This document shows, piece after piece, positions 13,346 through 24,926 of a stretch of DNA of 64,000 nt. The stretch spans positions 124,001 to 188,000 of the forward strand of contig NW_026570328.1 of NCBI RefSeq assembly GCF_019649055.1, in the 5' to 3' direction. The position numbers and the translations under genes are program-made. Source of the stretch: Paramacrobiotus metropolitanus. Its lineage: Eukaryota > Tardigrada > Eutardigrada > Parachela > Macrobiotidae. Each line of letters opens with the position of its first letter. The stretch's first letter is position 1. The notes below the pieces were generated by a model. That model saw only the letters and a list, made by a program, of their open reading frames with translations, ran no database searches and was not told the DNA's origin.

Positions 13346-15269
13346 TCAACCGATACAAACGTTATTGAATACGTCAAACTCATGCTGAAACCGTTCAGCA
13401 GCTTTTTGGTCACCCGCTGCCATGGCGTCCTTTTTCAGTTTCATTAAATCGCTCTTCATCTCTGGTAGTGAAACCCATCGAGCAGATCCCTGATCGAGTT
13501 TTTCGATATATTTGTCCTTATGTTCGACATCGTCCTTTGTCACTCTGTAACTCTTCCACATTTGCAAATCTGCTGCCTTTTTCTTTAAGACGGAAGAACT
13601 GGGCCAGGGCATACCGCAAAGCTGTAGTTCGCTATCCTTCGGCGCGACACTGGAGACATTCCGCAGGGGCAGCTTCTCCTGCTCGCCGTTAGGCATTCTG
13701 TGGAAACAAAAAAAATTTAAACAGTGATTCAAACCTAAGAAAATTCGTACAAATTTTATCTGTGAACAACCATATTAAATATTAAGAGTCATTAAGAACA
13801 ATATGATATTAATTAGAGCGTAAATTAACAATGGGGTGAGTTTCGGGTGTGACAACAGAAATTAAGCATACAATAATAATGATGACGCATATGCAACTAG
13901 TGCAATGCTCCCTATTGTTTGATGCTACCAGTTAAAGGGCCTTTATTAATAACTTTAGCTGCTTCTCTTATAACGCTTCGATGGTCATATAATTATGCAG
14001 CAATATTTTACCGTTAACATATTCTACTCTAGTTTTTAAATATTTGAGTTTTCGTGTCAACGAAACTGCCCGTGCAAGTGTGAAATTCATTTTAAATATT
14101 TTACCATAGAAGAAACCGAAAACAATAAAAAAACTGTTAATAATCAAAATAAACTTTTTGCTTGAAAAAACTTTTATAAATTCGTTCCTGTAAACCAAGG
14201 CGGGCTAAAGTGCATTTCTAGTAATAATGCTCTAGTAATAATAAATCTACAACTTACTCCACTTGGAGATAGACTGATGTGAAATGCATCACGGGTTTTT
14301 GAATCGGTTTTGGCTGATCCGGAATCTTGGTTCGAATATAAAGAAAAAAGGAATACGGTGACCGAGTCTCCACAACGCTAAGAATCTTCCCGATCTAAAA
14401 GGTGAACACGGACACGGTGAAATCTGTTGACAAATAATAAAGCAAACAATCAAATACGATATCAGGGCTTCTTGACATACCTTGTAAGTCAACTCCGTCT
14501 CCTTTTCTTCATCCCGAATATTGTCACAATATGTCGCGATATCTGATTTGGAATAAGACAATCTAACGAAGCAGCCTTTCACTGCAATCTCAAAAAAAGG
14601 ATAGTAGAGCCAACCAATCAAACGATTTCGACCAATAAAAACATCCTTTAAATCCTGATCATCACTATTCGTTTTCACAAGCAAGTCGTCGGAGGTAGCA
14701 GAGTAGCCACCCGAGAAGCTATCCATGGAGCAGAGTTCAGCACTTTTCCGTTGCATACCGGATAAGCCGTCATCTCCTCCTTCTTTATTCTTAATGACCT
14801 GACGCTCTATGAGCTCCGGAACTTCCACGGCTAGCCAGGGGCCCAACCCCAGCGCTAGTGCGTGAGCAATTCCAAACTTCGGAACGTTTTTGGCCCAAAG
14901 CGGCTTAAAATGATCCGTCAGACAAATCTTCCCTCCTCGATACATCTTCGCTGTCTTCCCATCCAGTTCAGGAATGGCAATCTCGGGCGCAGTGCCAGGA
15001 TATGTTACTGGAATGTCGAATTCGATCTCGAATTCGTACTTAAGCAGCTGATGGATGTACCAACACTTTCCAAACCATTTGGTGCCTTCTTTGTTAGACT
15101 CCAAACGAAACCAGTCGTTGTCCGCAGCTTTATTATTCTCCACGTATTTGATAAGCGACAGCGACTCTTCCTTCATCCGCTGCGGCCATAAATCCTTTTC
15201 CCGAGGTCCTGCATTGGTCATCAACAATGGAATTTGGCTGAGTGTCTTTTTCGTTGCTTCGTCGACCAT
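13346..15269 (-). CDS. Chimeric UFC1-Plus3 (RTF1-like) protein
   Basis: Three exons, 15269-14481, 14394-14258 and 13697-13346, splice in phase to 425 codons. Residues 1 to about 166 are a complete UFC1, the E2 that passes UFM1 to substrates: it starts MVDEATKK, contains [12 protein letters not shown] and keeps the catalytic cysteine in [10 protein letters not shown] (Cys116). Instead of stopping, the frame runs through a short Ser-rich linker into a Plus3 domain: [37 protein letters not shown], a WK element, and a Lys-rich helix with [16 protein letters not shown], in the order found in RTF1 of the Paf1 elongation complex. Plus3 binds phosphorylated SPT5 repeats and nucleic acid. The start was chosen by comparison with the normal UFC1 at 45797; an ATG five codons upstream is also in frame. 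Splice sites and reading frame are intact, so it looks functional. A hAT element lies just upstream. Confidence 0.87.
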
Positions 15270-15529
15270 TTTGTCACCGTGCATGTTCAGGTTCCAGATG
15301 GTAAAACAGAATCTACCAGTTCACTGAGTTCAGTGACAGCCAGCGACACGTGCAAGCGAATACGTAATACGCAGCGTCAATGTAACAAATAACATTATAA
15401 CACACTAAATAAAATATATAATTAAAGTACAGCATGTGAAAGTTGTGAATCAAAAAATAAGTTTTCAGCTTTTAGATAAAGTTTTAAACTTGAAAGGCTC
15501 CGAGATTCCAAGTTCCAACAGCTGTCGAG

Positions 15530-16993
15530 CAGACCTGGGCAGTTACGAGATTTCGACTCATAGTTAGAGTTAAGAGTTAATCGCAGCTCGCGAGTTACGC
15601 TACGAGTTAAGTTAGCCGCAATTACTAGAGTTAACTGGAGTTAACTTCTAATAAAAAAAATCATGATTTTATTAATCAACTTCAAGTAGTCTTTTATGCA
15701 TACCGATATCACTTTTACCAGATTTGAGACACAGACCAATTATTTAATTTTTTTCTTAAATCTGATTTTTAAAATTCATGCTTTTTCTAATGTTCCTTTT
15801 TCATGTTTTTCCTGAGGGAGAGAGCGAGAGACACATTTTTCTTGAGGGAGGAAGATAAAATATAAATGAAACATAAGAAAGAATAAGAACGAAACAAAAG
15901 AATGAAACATATACGTAAAGAAAACATGCTTGTGTTTTGTTCTTATTGTTTTTCCTGCCTGTTTTCTCTCACCCTCAAGAAAAAATCAAACATAAGAAGT
16001 TCTTATCTGACAAAACTCCTCCCTCTTTTTAACCACATAAAAATTCCTGCCTCTCAAAATTCCTCCCTCTTTTTGACCCTGGCTTTTGGGGCCGAGCGCC
16101 GGCAACGCTGAACTTTTTTACTAAGATTTCGCTTCACATGGCTACCGAAGTTAGTGTAGCTGTTTGACAGCGTTGACCGCATTATTACGCTTCCCTAATG
16201 GGCAGGTAGCGAACAATTACAGGTAGCAGGTAGCGCACAGACGATCAGTTCCCGTGTGATTTTGGTGCGGAACATGATTTGTCCTCTCGTTGACAAAATT
16301 TTGCTCCGCAAAAAATTACGTTCTCTGCACGCTGTTAATTGAGCTCAAATTGAACGATCACACTCACTGTCAGCATGGACTCTCCGATGCATATTCATCG
16401 ACCGAAGCGTAGCGAAGGTAGATTAATACATACTTTCGTTGATTTGTGTCCGTTACGAAAGGTCGTTACGAAAGCCATTTCCAACGAGTAACTGGAAGTC
16501 TATGCTTATGTTCCTAAGTCGTTTTGCAAAATAATATAAAATTTCATTATTCAACATATAAAAATAGTATTAAAATACTTAAACAGTTTGTAATATAAAA
16601 TGTAGTATACTGTACTCAAAGGAAATGCTGCGCTCCGGTCTGTCAAATGCACGCCAACGTGCATTTTTCCTAGTCTAGTCAAAGCCTTGGGCGGTTGTAG
16701 TGTACGTCTGCTCGAGAAATTTTGTACAGATACTTTTGTAATTATGGCAATTTATGCGATCCCCGGTTAAAATAACATTTTTTCTGATATTTTCTATTTT
16801 TTAATTTCATTTTTGCTTTCAACTGAAACCTCCAGAGTTACGTTAAACTCGAGTTGCGCTATATTATTTTTGAGTTGCGCTAGAGTTAAGTTTTCATCCT
16901 GGCGAGTTAAGCTTCAAAGTTAAGTTATAACTCGTTAACTCGAAAAAAACTCGCGTTAAGTTAAATAGTTAAAATTAACTGCCCAGGTCTGCA
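15530..16993. mobile_element. hAT-like non-autonomous element with GAGTTA-rich ends
   Basis: A 1.46-kb insertion with ends CAGACCTGGGCAGTTA and TAACTGCCCAGGTCTG. Both subterminal regions are packed with degenerate GAGTTAA/TAACTCG motifs, the kind of short repeats that often serve as transposase binding sites. The flanks carry a near-perfect 8-bp duplication (ctgtcgag at 15522-15529, gtgtcgag at 16994-17001). The other duplication arm has the uninterrupted site at about 45525. No transposase frame survives; internal sequence is low-complexity AT and GA-rich. A 281-bp relative with the same ends lies at 32426-32706. Confidence 0.85.
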
Positions 16994-17439
16994 GTGTCGA
17001 GCATGCTGGCGCACTGGGCGGAGCCGCTGTTACGTCACCGCGAGCAGTAATCATTTCATTGCGTGCGTTTGCACCTTTGCAGTTTTGGCGAAAAAACTTT
17101 TTGTTTGAGTCAGTTTAACTTCTTACAGGTTACGACTTCTTTTCTTAATGCATGATATTTTATGTTTTTAATTTACAGATTATTCTAAACTGTTTTGCGG
17201 TTCGTGTGCATTTTAAGTAGACATTAGTAACCACTTGGGAGTTTGCATGAAGTTTTACAAATCAGAAATACGAGTATTTTTTACAGATCTCTTTTTACAG
17301 ATTTTTTTATTTGTACTTATCAGAAACTATCGACTTTTTTGTCTCTGTTTGGATCTGTTCCGAGTCCCGACTGTGCGCATTGCCATTGCTATCATTTTGA
17401 TTCTTTTGTTTCCGCTATTTCAGTTTCCGCAGTGAGTCG

Positions 17440-17600
17440 GACCAGGCCTGCAGGTGCTGTGAGGTTGATAACATTTGACATTATGGGAACGCCGATGAAA
17501 CCTAAACCAAACACTGGGAAAATGCATCTGTCCGAAGCTAAGAAATTGGCGAATGTGAAGTCATTCCGTGCTTGTGCTCCAGCAGCCAGCGAAACCTGAA
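17440..17600 (+). pseudogene. HDHD3 pseudogene, exon 1 fragment
   Basis: Reads SRTRPAGAVRLITFDIMGT and continues through KLANVKSFRACAPAA, matching the start of the intact HDHD3 gene at 45132-44773. Similarity then jumps to sequence equivalent to 43320 in the intact locus, so about 1.66 kb with the rest of exon 1 and exons 2-3 is deleted. There is no plausible continuation. It lies within duplication arm A. Confidence 0.85.
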
Positions 17601-18939
17601 AATGTTGGATGCAAAATGTCAATTATAAACACTGTGTCTGGTTACTCTGGTAATACATTTCGATAACGATAACGGTTTCCTACACATCGGCGGCAACGGA
17701 GGTTCGCAACTTTGTAGTGGATTTATTAAATGTATAACATCGTTAATTGCATTTGGTCTGTATAAACAGTAGTAACACTACAGATTCCAGAGTCGGTTTT
17801 TTTTATTTTATGATCAGTAGAATGTACAGCATTACAAAAAACGAAAATCAATTCACGAAGTATTTTATGAAGACAGCACCAGACGCAAGTCTTGCGTATG
17901 TATAATACTGTAACAGTGGCCTATCTGGCTACTGTTCTAGTGGGGTGGCGATCAGCCTTTACCACGATTAAACGGCTGTTGGTGTGAAAGGTGGCACGGC
18001 CGGCAACGATGCTGGCCTCTTACAGATGTAACGCAATTACACAGGTGGCTCCGATTGGGATGACACAGGTTCATCCCAAGCGGTCAAACACGACAACGTA
18101 ACTCAAGGCATGTTTAATGACAAGGCGTTCAAGAAACGGAGCAAGGTTGTAAGCAAGGGTTTCAGCAAGAGGCACAATCAAGTAGATGCAAGCTGTAGCA
18201 AGCGAGTGTCAAGACTGAATTCTAGAAATTCATGAGAAGGGAAACTAGCCGGTAAAGTGGACACATTAATTCATAACGCGATGGAATGAATCATAACTGG
18301 GCGGTCTTATCGTTCGTACAAATACTATCGCTACAATACCTAGCTGATTACAGGTTAAATACAGGATAGATGACCATTAATGCAACTCAAAATCACAACG
18401 GACGGTTTGCTTACCATTAGATTGGGCTCCACATTTCATGGAAGAAATATTTGTAAGCACGATTACCCAAACTCACGTGCACATGATAAACCGTAACTAA
18501 AACACGAAGAAACGAATATCGCTTGTCTTAAAACTAGAATTGAAGGAAAAATCGTCCTGCTGGTGCGATGACATCCGCTCGATTCAGAACACGGAAAAAG
18601 GACAAATACATCAGTATGAAGAGCAAGCACATATCCGATACTCGTAGTCGTACACGCGTTATTGTTATGTTGTCGTCGTTCGAGTAGCAGCAGTAGGTCA
18701 GGCTGCATACAAGTACGTTGAGGTAACCACAAGGAAGGAGATCCGGTGAATGCAAAACATAGCTTCCAGGCGGTTGGTCCCAATCTCCAGCATTAATTCT
18801 GAGAATTCCCGATCATTTGGATGCAGTTTACCTACATGGCATTGCTACCGGTCTGATGAGTGAAGCTTTCACCTACGAACGAATCTCTGATTAAATAATT
18901 ACTGCAGCCTGATAAAACAATATATGCTGATATAAAATG

Positions 18940-20170
18940 TAGTAAACAGACAAATTCCTGCTCCAAAGGAAGGCGACATGTAATTCTTTTCCCGGTTCTG
19001 GTTGGGCTTCGTCTACGCCTCGGACAATATCCACCAAAGTTTCATTTCCACTGTCACCCACAAGGCGATAGAATGTCTTCCGTCCAGGAATGGTCACCTT
19101 ACCGACGTCTTGGCTCAGTCTAACTGACGGTCCTTTAGTGAATAGTGAAAAAACTATAAAGCAAAACGTTAAAGTGTTGTTTTATGCAATTAACGAAGAA
19201 CTGAAAATACAAATTTACACAGCGCCACTGAACTTTTGATTTATGCTTGTTCAATCCAGAACATGGCACTAACAATTTAACAGAAAAATTAAAATCATCA
19301 GTCCTTTTCGTCGCACTCTTGCCGCAAGAAGCAGTCTGGCAAAGTTGGTTGCGTGCTTCACGTAAAAGATATGTCAAATCACCTGAATCAAGTCGTATCC
19401 CAACAGCCTTGTAAGCCAGATCCCACAACGCTTTAGCATGTTGACAAACCTCCTGGTTTTCGCGCGCTGCAGTCCAGTTAGAAAAAACTCTTTCAAATAG
19501 GCAACAGGCAACAACAGGCAAGGGAATCCTCGCTACGCAACGTGTAATCAAATTAAACTAAACTGGACATTATACACCAAAAGATAAACTAATTAATATT
19601 GCTGTGATATATGTAATTCAAGTTAAAAGACCGTAAGTAACCTGCACCACCCGAGATCGAGGAAAATTGAAGGTGTTATAGTTTGTACTTTGTAGGACGC
19701 TTCCGGTTTATCAGTGCATATTATTGTGATATGCCACGTAATCAACCATTCAATAACGGGCAATGGCTAATTGCTGTTTGCACAAATTTAACTTCTTAAA
19801 TACCAGTTGCTCTTCGTTATACAACCACTTTGGCTTCACTGGGATAGCTACAATAAACGCAAGCTTTTGTTTAACTTTATTCAACGTCTTATTCCCAGCA
19901 TCATGGAACATCATATTCCACGATTGGTCTTCGAGTTTTCGGAAGGTAGAACGAACGCTTGTTCTAATTTAGTCGTTTACAACTTACCTGAAGTCATATG
20001 ATCCTATCATACCGTAGGAGCAACTCTCGGACTGTAAACTTTCCTAGAACTCAAACTGTTTAAAATTACATGGTCCAACTAAAATTACAGCGAATAAGCA
20101 TGCTTGCTGAGAACCGGAATGTTGAAAAGCTTTTCTGCCATTGCGTTACTCGTATGATCCCATAATGATG
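18940..20170 (-). pseudogene. NAPRT pseudogene (exon relics)
   Basis: Three blocks resemble exons of the NAPRT gene at 24927-28073 in the same orientation and order: about 20165-20110 (the IPVRGT exon), about 19470-19330 ([21 protein letters not shown], with REARN) and about 19135-18960 ([19 protein letters not shown]). The exons between are missing, and splice sites and frames are broken. It is a decayed direct duplicate of NAPRT, now lying across the first intron of a + strand gene. Confidence 0.85.
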
Positions 20171-22332
20171 GCATAATCAATACCTGGGTAAAGTAATCGT
20201 AATCATCATTTGCATACAAAAACGAACAAACCGTATAAAACCTTCTCCCCGATAATAGATTCTTGTCATTAAACTAAAACAGCAAAAAATTTCGGCTTTC
20301 GTGTTTTGTAGTGCACCGGCTTTAATTTAAGTTAGCTTGTTGTTTACTGCCTCCTCTGGGTGGTTAACCATACTGTACTTGTGATGTTATGATGGCGACA
20401 AAACGAAAAAAGCCCACGTTTTCTTATTGTTATTACGCTACGTACCCCGTAAATGCATGCTAAAAATTTGAAAAAAATGATACCGCCCTGGTACAAACGG
20501 TTTTCACGCCTATGTATAGAAATTATCTGGCTAGAGAATGTCATAAAACAAAGTCAAAAAGTATGTGGGAGTACGCGAAAGTGAAAATTTTCGCGCAGAT
20601 ACAAGAATTTGGTACTTGTACCGGGCCACGTACGTATACATGAACGAACGAATGCTCGATGCAGCACTGGTATTTCGAGCTTTTGTTTTTAATGCCTTCT
20701 TTATTAACATAACCATATCACGATCCCAAGCGCGATAATTATACCACGATCCCAAGAAAACTGTAACTCGATGCAAAGTGTAAATGAAAGTTCTTACGGA
20801 ACAACACTTATTCGTTGTTGTTGCTAAATATACAGCGTAGTTCTTATCAGGACTTGTACAGCGTATCCCTTGTTTAACGCACTGCGTTTACAGAAGCATG
20901 GAAACAAAGCATTGGCGCCCTCCACAACCAAGGCCAAGCAGGGCAGACGCAGACCCTCCAGTTTTTGCAGGCTCTTCATCTGGAGGGATACGAGAATCGC
21001 TTTAAAACCGATTATGATTATTATCAAGAAAATTTTACCACCAAGTTAACTCCATTGAATCATGATCATCTGTTGGTACTGGAAGAAGAGCTCGATCAAA
21101 TTGAGTAAGCAAAGTTTAAAGGCAACAGCCATCCAAATCCATAAATGCAAATCCGTAGTGCAAATGCGGACATATTAAAATTTTTTATAATAATATGAGT
21201 ACTACTACTTCTGTTTTTCACTGACACAGCCCGTGCGCTGTACACTCAAATTACGCCAAATGTGTTTTAGTTACAGTACAAGTGGGTCATAGTTCAGCTT
21301 GCGGCATAACGTACTTGGTCGATACACAATAAATTCGTAACACTCATGATTAACAAACACGGCATGCCATGGTTGTAGAGCCTTAAATTACGGTTATTAA
21401 AGTGCGCTGCATCATGTAAAGTGCACGTCTGCATGTACAATAGTTTTGCTGCTTTCCACAAAACCAGACTTGAGGGCCGTGCCCGTAAATATTAGATTAC
21501 AGATAGCATCCTGGAAGGATTCGTCCGTAGGCAGAACAGACAATTTGTTAATGTAATTCGATACGATTACTGTTCCAGTTAAGGCACTGGAACAAGAAGA
21601 GCTGTTTCTGGGATCAGTCAGAAGGATAGTAAATGTCCTTACTAGGAACATCTGGCAAACATCATCGTTTTCGGCATATCTAGTCATTTAGCAAGTCGCG
21701 TCTTCCGGGAAGATTGCCGGGAGACACACACATTGCAGGACGTTTTTTTGAGCACAATGCTACATTCCGTGATACATTCCGCTACTTTAGACTACGTATA
21801 GATCAACATTTTGTCATGATATCCTCTTCTGACTTATGTTTTTTTTAGTGAAATTGCTCATCAAAATATGAATGGTCTGTTGCAAGTGTATTTCGAAGAT
21901 GTGGACCATGTACCTTACGTGAGTAGCCACCGCGCCCTTGCTACAATTCACACCAACACGGGCAACAACTAAGGTACTTAATTGTAAGCATTTCTTCATG
22001 AGAAAGGATAAACTCAGAGCCCTCGTAAAATGTTTGTTGACTGATTTATAATTAACTGTAACTTGTGGAGATACCGAGTGTTTTGTAGCAAAACGAAAAC
22101 CTTTGCATATAAGACAGCATAAGCGGAAAAGTTGTACAGTTACACTCGTATAGGCTTGTGTTTGTCGCAGTTGTACGTATAAAGGTTTAAGCTATCCTCA
22201 ATTATAGAATCTATATATTATTATTAACTGTACATTGATCTCATGTTGCAGGGCACATCTGCATGTCCGGAGTTTTATAAACCTGTTTTTAGTTTATGGA
22301 TAACGAGTGCGCCGATCAGAGAGTTGTATTAG
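19807..22332 (+). CDS. Unidentified protein, 3' part (four exons)
   Basis: Exons 19807-19945, 20894-21104, 21849-21918 and 22252-22332 each have GT and AG borders and join in phase into one frame of 166 codons ending at a TAG at 22330. The phase agreement over three junctions is the main support. The product is soluble-looking, starting LLFVIQPLWLHWDSYNKRK, then LQALHLEGYENRFKTDYD, an acidic LEEELDQID, and ending TSAPIRELY. I recognise no family. Upstream exons were not found, so the 5' end is open. The first intron contains part of the NAPRT pseudogene on the other strand and the second contains copy 2 of the dispersed repeat. Confidence 0.6.
21240..21800 (-). repeat. Dispersed repeat, copy 2 of an inverted pair
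   Basis: Reverse-complement match to 5580-6310, lying in an intron (21105-21848) of the unidentified + strand gene. One frame stays open for 91 codons (21687-21412, minus), reading DDVCQMFLVRTFTILLTDPR and on, but copy 1 is frameshifted in the same region. Probably an old mobile element or gene fragment. Confidence 0.7.
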
Positions 22333-22735
22333 GTGTTAGTTATACTTCTGTACTGTTTGAGCCGGTTTGAAGTACTGTTTGAGCCGGTGATGGGTGATGG
22401 GTTTTTCTAAACTTAACTGTATACTCGTATCGGAGGTTTTGGGTTTTAATGCCGGGAGACGAAACGCCCGTAAGTAAAGAAATCTACATACGTAAGTATA
22501 GGTAATAATACCCTGTCCTGTCATTTTTAGCGGCTATAGGATCCTTGCTATGTAAGTAAATGTCAGGCATGCACGCCTGGATAGGGATGAAATCGCAATA
22601 AAGGTTGCATTTTTTTGAGGATTATGGGTGCATGTATGGGCACACATTTGATCTCTGCTGGCCAAAACAATTACAGAACCAGAGCTTTTCGACAGAAAAA
22701 TTAACGCTCTAGTAAATTAACGCAAAAAATGGGAT

Positions 22736-23909
22736 TTAAGAACGTTTATGCCTTCTCTTGTGCAGTTGTTGCTCAATTTCTTCTTGTTGACCCTGCATTT
22801 GTTGGATGCGCAGGAGAAGACTTGGGCTGCAACCATTTGCCTTAATTGTAATCGTCTGGCTTAACCTTTGAGCTCGACATACATCGGGATCGATGTTGTC
22901 ACCGGCTCCCAGAAAATGCTTCCTAGCTGGTTCCATTATAACCTACAAGTTATCGCATCAGCAAACGCATTCAATACACAATGCAGGAATAAACGCGTGT
23001 GCTATGAACTAGCCGTACATAAATAACCATATAAAACCGATTAACCTAATGGTAAGTCGCTGCGCGATTTAATTTGCGCATTGAATAATACCTCGTTGTC
23101 GATGCCTTCGTCTGCTTGCAAAGATGGTGTCATAACAGAAAGTGACGACAGTAAGAAAGCTATTGTAAGCTTCGTTGCACCAACACTGGCGACGTCTTGC
23201 ACTCCACAATACAACATGGTGACGATCACCGGAAGTACACAGAGGACGGCTAAGAAATCCAAGTGCAGTACAAACTTGGTGGAAGATGCCGGCATTACAG
23301 GAAGTAACGAATGTATCCTACTAAAATTTGTTGGAGGAATTCGAATAATTGCAGCTGTCATCTGTCTACGAAAAAAGCAGTAAACCAAATCAACTGTAAT
23401 GGACAGTATGCGTTGTAAACTTATGGCACAATAAATATTGTGTAGGACTCGTTATATCAAATTTGAAATGCGGAATATATTTGCAGAAGAATTCACACTA
23501 CTCTTTGGAAAATAATAAAATTTAAATGACAACTTATTCAACAAAAAATACAGCTGACTTACGATACAACGAAGAAAACAGTTATAATCCAAAGCGATGA
23601 CCCTGAGCATAAATTTATGGGATACTTTTGGCCAGTAGAGACCAAACGTGTGCCCATACACGCAGCCATAGCAATATTCACCACCAAACATAGCCCAGCT
23701 AGTACGGATGATGAGCCCAGCTCGTGTGGACAATCCAACCAGAGTCGTCGTATCGCATAAAGGTCATCCGACCAGACCTTTTGTTTAACATATCGTGACA
23801 TTCGGACAGCCGCAATGAAAAAAAGAATTTTGCCAGCCGAAATCCCAAATGATGAGCTGTTTCCCGGATCGTCGTCTTCGTCGAAAATTGGCAGAACAGG
23901 CACAGCCAT
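22736..23909 (-). CDS. Predicted multi-pass membrane protein, 275 aa
   Basis: Three exons, 23909-23563, 23365-23092 and 22942-22736, join in phase (347+274+207 bp) into a 275-residue frame. A stop lies just upstream of the first ATG in frame. The N-terminus is acidic (FDEDDDPGNSSS). Hydrophobic stretches follow near GKILFFIAAV, VLAGLCLVVNIAMAA, LWIITVFFVVS, FLAVLCVLPVIVTMLY and KLTIAFLLSSLSVM, suggesting four or five membrane passes. The tail is polar with IQQMQGQQEEIEQQLHKRR, a short coiled-coil-like helix. I do not recognise the family. It is transcribed in the same direction as NAPRT, about 1 kb downstream of it. Confidence 0.6.
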
Positions 23910-24926
23910 AGCCGAGCATCAGCGGCGGGTGCGAAATCGCAAAAGCAGAACAGTCGAGAGTACGCGAAAGATCGCTGTCAAAGCTCGCAATTTGTGCTAA
24001 CTCCTGTTGTTGCTTGGTAGCAAACCATTGCACTATACACGGCTTCGTCAAAAATCCATGTTTCTGTTTGAGAATTTTTTGCCCACAGGAAAGCTTTTAG
24101 AATCACTAATAACCAAAATAGCTATCCCTGTTGATAAAAAAGTTATTCTATGTATCGCATCCAGACCGAAAATGCAGAATTTCTGCTGAACGAGTTTATG
24201 CATGGTTATGAAATGCACACGTTCCCGCGAACTTCCGGGATATATGGGATCATGAATCAGGACCTAAGCTTCTGTTCTTCTTCCAGAATGAAACTCCTGC
24301 GACACTTACTTACATAAAATTCCCGGTATGCGTTTTGTAGTCGAAAGAGTACTGCATTCGCTCTTTGCGCGTTTCTGCAAAGTGACCGGACTGATCGTCA
24401 CTTCGGTTAAAGGATTTGTGCGATTTACCTATCCCGCATACGCATATCTATATTCCGTAAGCGCGTCTTGACCATAGTCCATAGCACCCATGATTAATTA
24501 ATCACCAATCACCACCGATGCAGCACTACCGCAATTTAAATACTTCCATCAGCAACCTGGATATTAAAGCATTATTATAATAATAACAATTCAAACCAAA
24601 AAAGCGGCAATTAAAAAGAAACGACAAAACGTACCACAATACAATACAGTACATTCACAACGCTAAACCGCCTCTTCACCAGTTATCACCAAATTGTGCT
24701 TCATAGGAAACCACCACCACAGAACATTTTAAAACCAAATAAAATCCCCAATCGCCACAAAAAACCATCACTGATTCAAACTAAAATAATTAATACAACT
24801 CCCCGATTGGCGCATTTGCCATCCACAAATCATGGAGGTATGTGTAAAGCTCCGGAGATACAGATACCTGCAAAACGATATCACTTTACGCAAAAAAGAA
24901 ACACAAGGCCCTTCATTAGAAGTTAG
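23910..24926. other. Intergenic sequence between two minus-strand genes
   Basis: AT-rich and partly A/C-rich low-complexity sequence (24540-24800) with no recognisable gene. It would contain the 3' end of NAPRT, including any last exon encoding the normal C-terminus, and the promoter of the 275-aa membrane protein. I looked here for the conserved NAPRT C-terminal segment and did not find it. Confidence 0.45.

Larger units (their letters stand above)
14771..18885 (-). repeat. Segmental duplication, arm A (inverted partner of 42370-46297)
   Basis: From the last UFC1 codons outward, this segment matches the reverse complement of 46297 down to about 42370: UFC1, its 5' flank, HDHD3 exon 1 and flank (17440-17780) and a distal 0.5-kb block (18360-18885). 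Relative to arm B, arm A has gained a 1.46-kb hAT-like insertion (15530-16993) and lost about 1.66 kb of HDHD3. UFC1 coding is nearly identical between the arms, while non-coding parts are clearly diverged. Homology stops abruptly at 14771, at the end of UFC1 coding. Confidence 0.85.
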
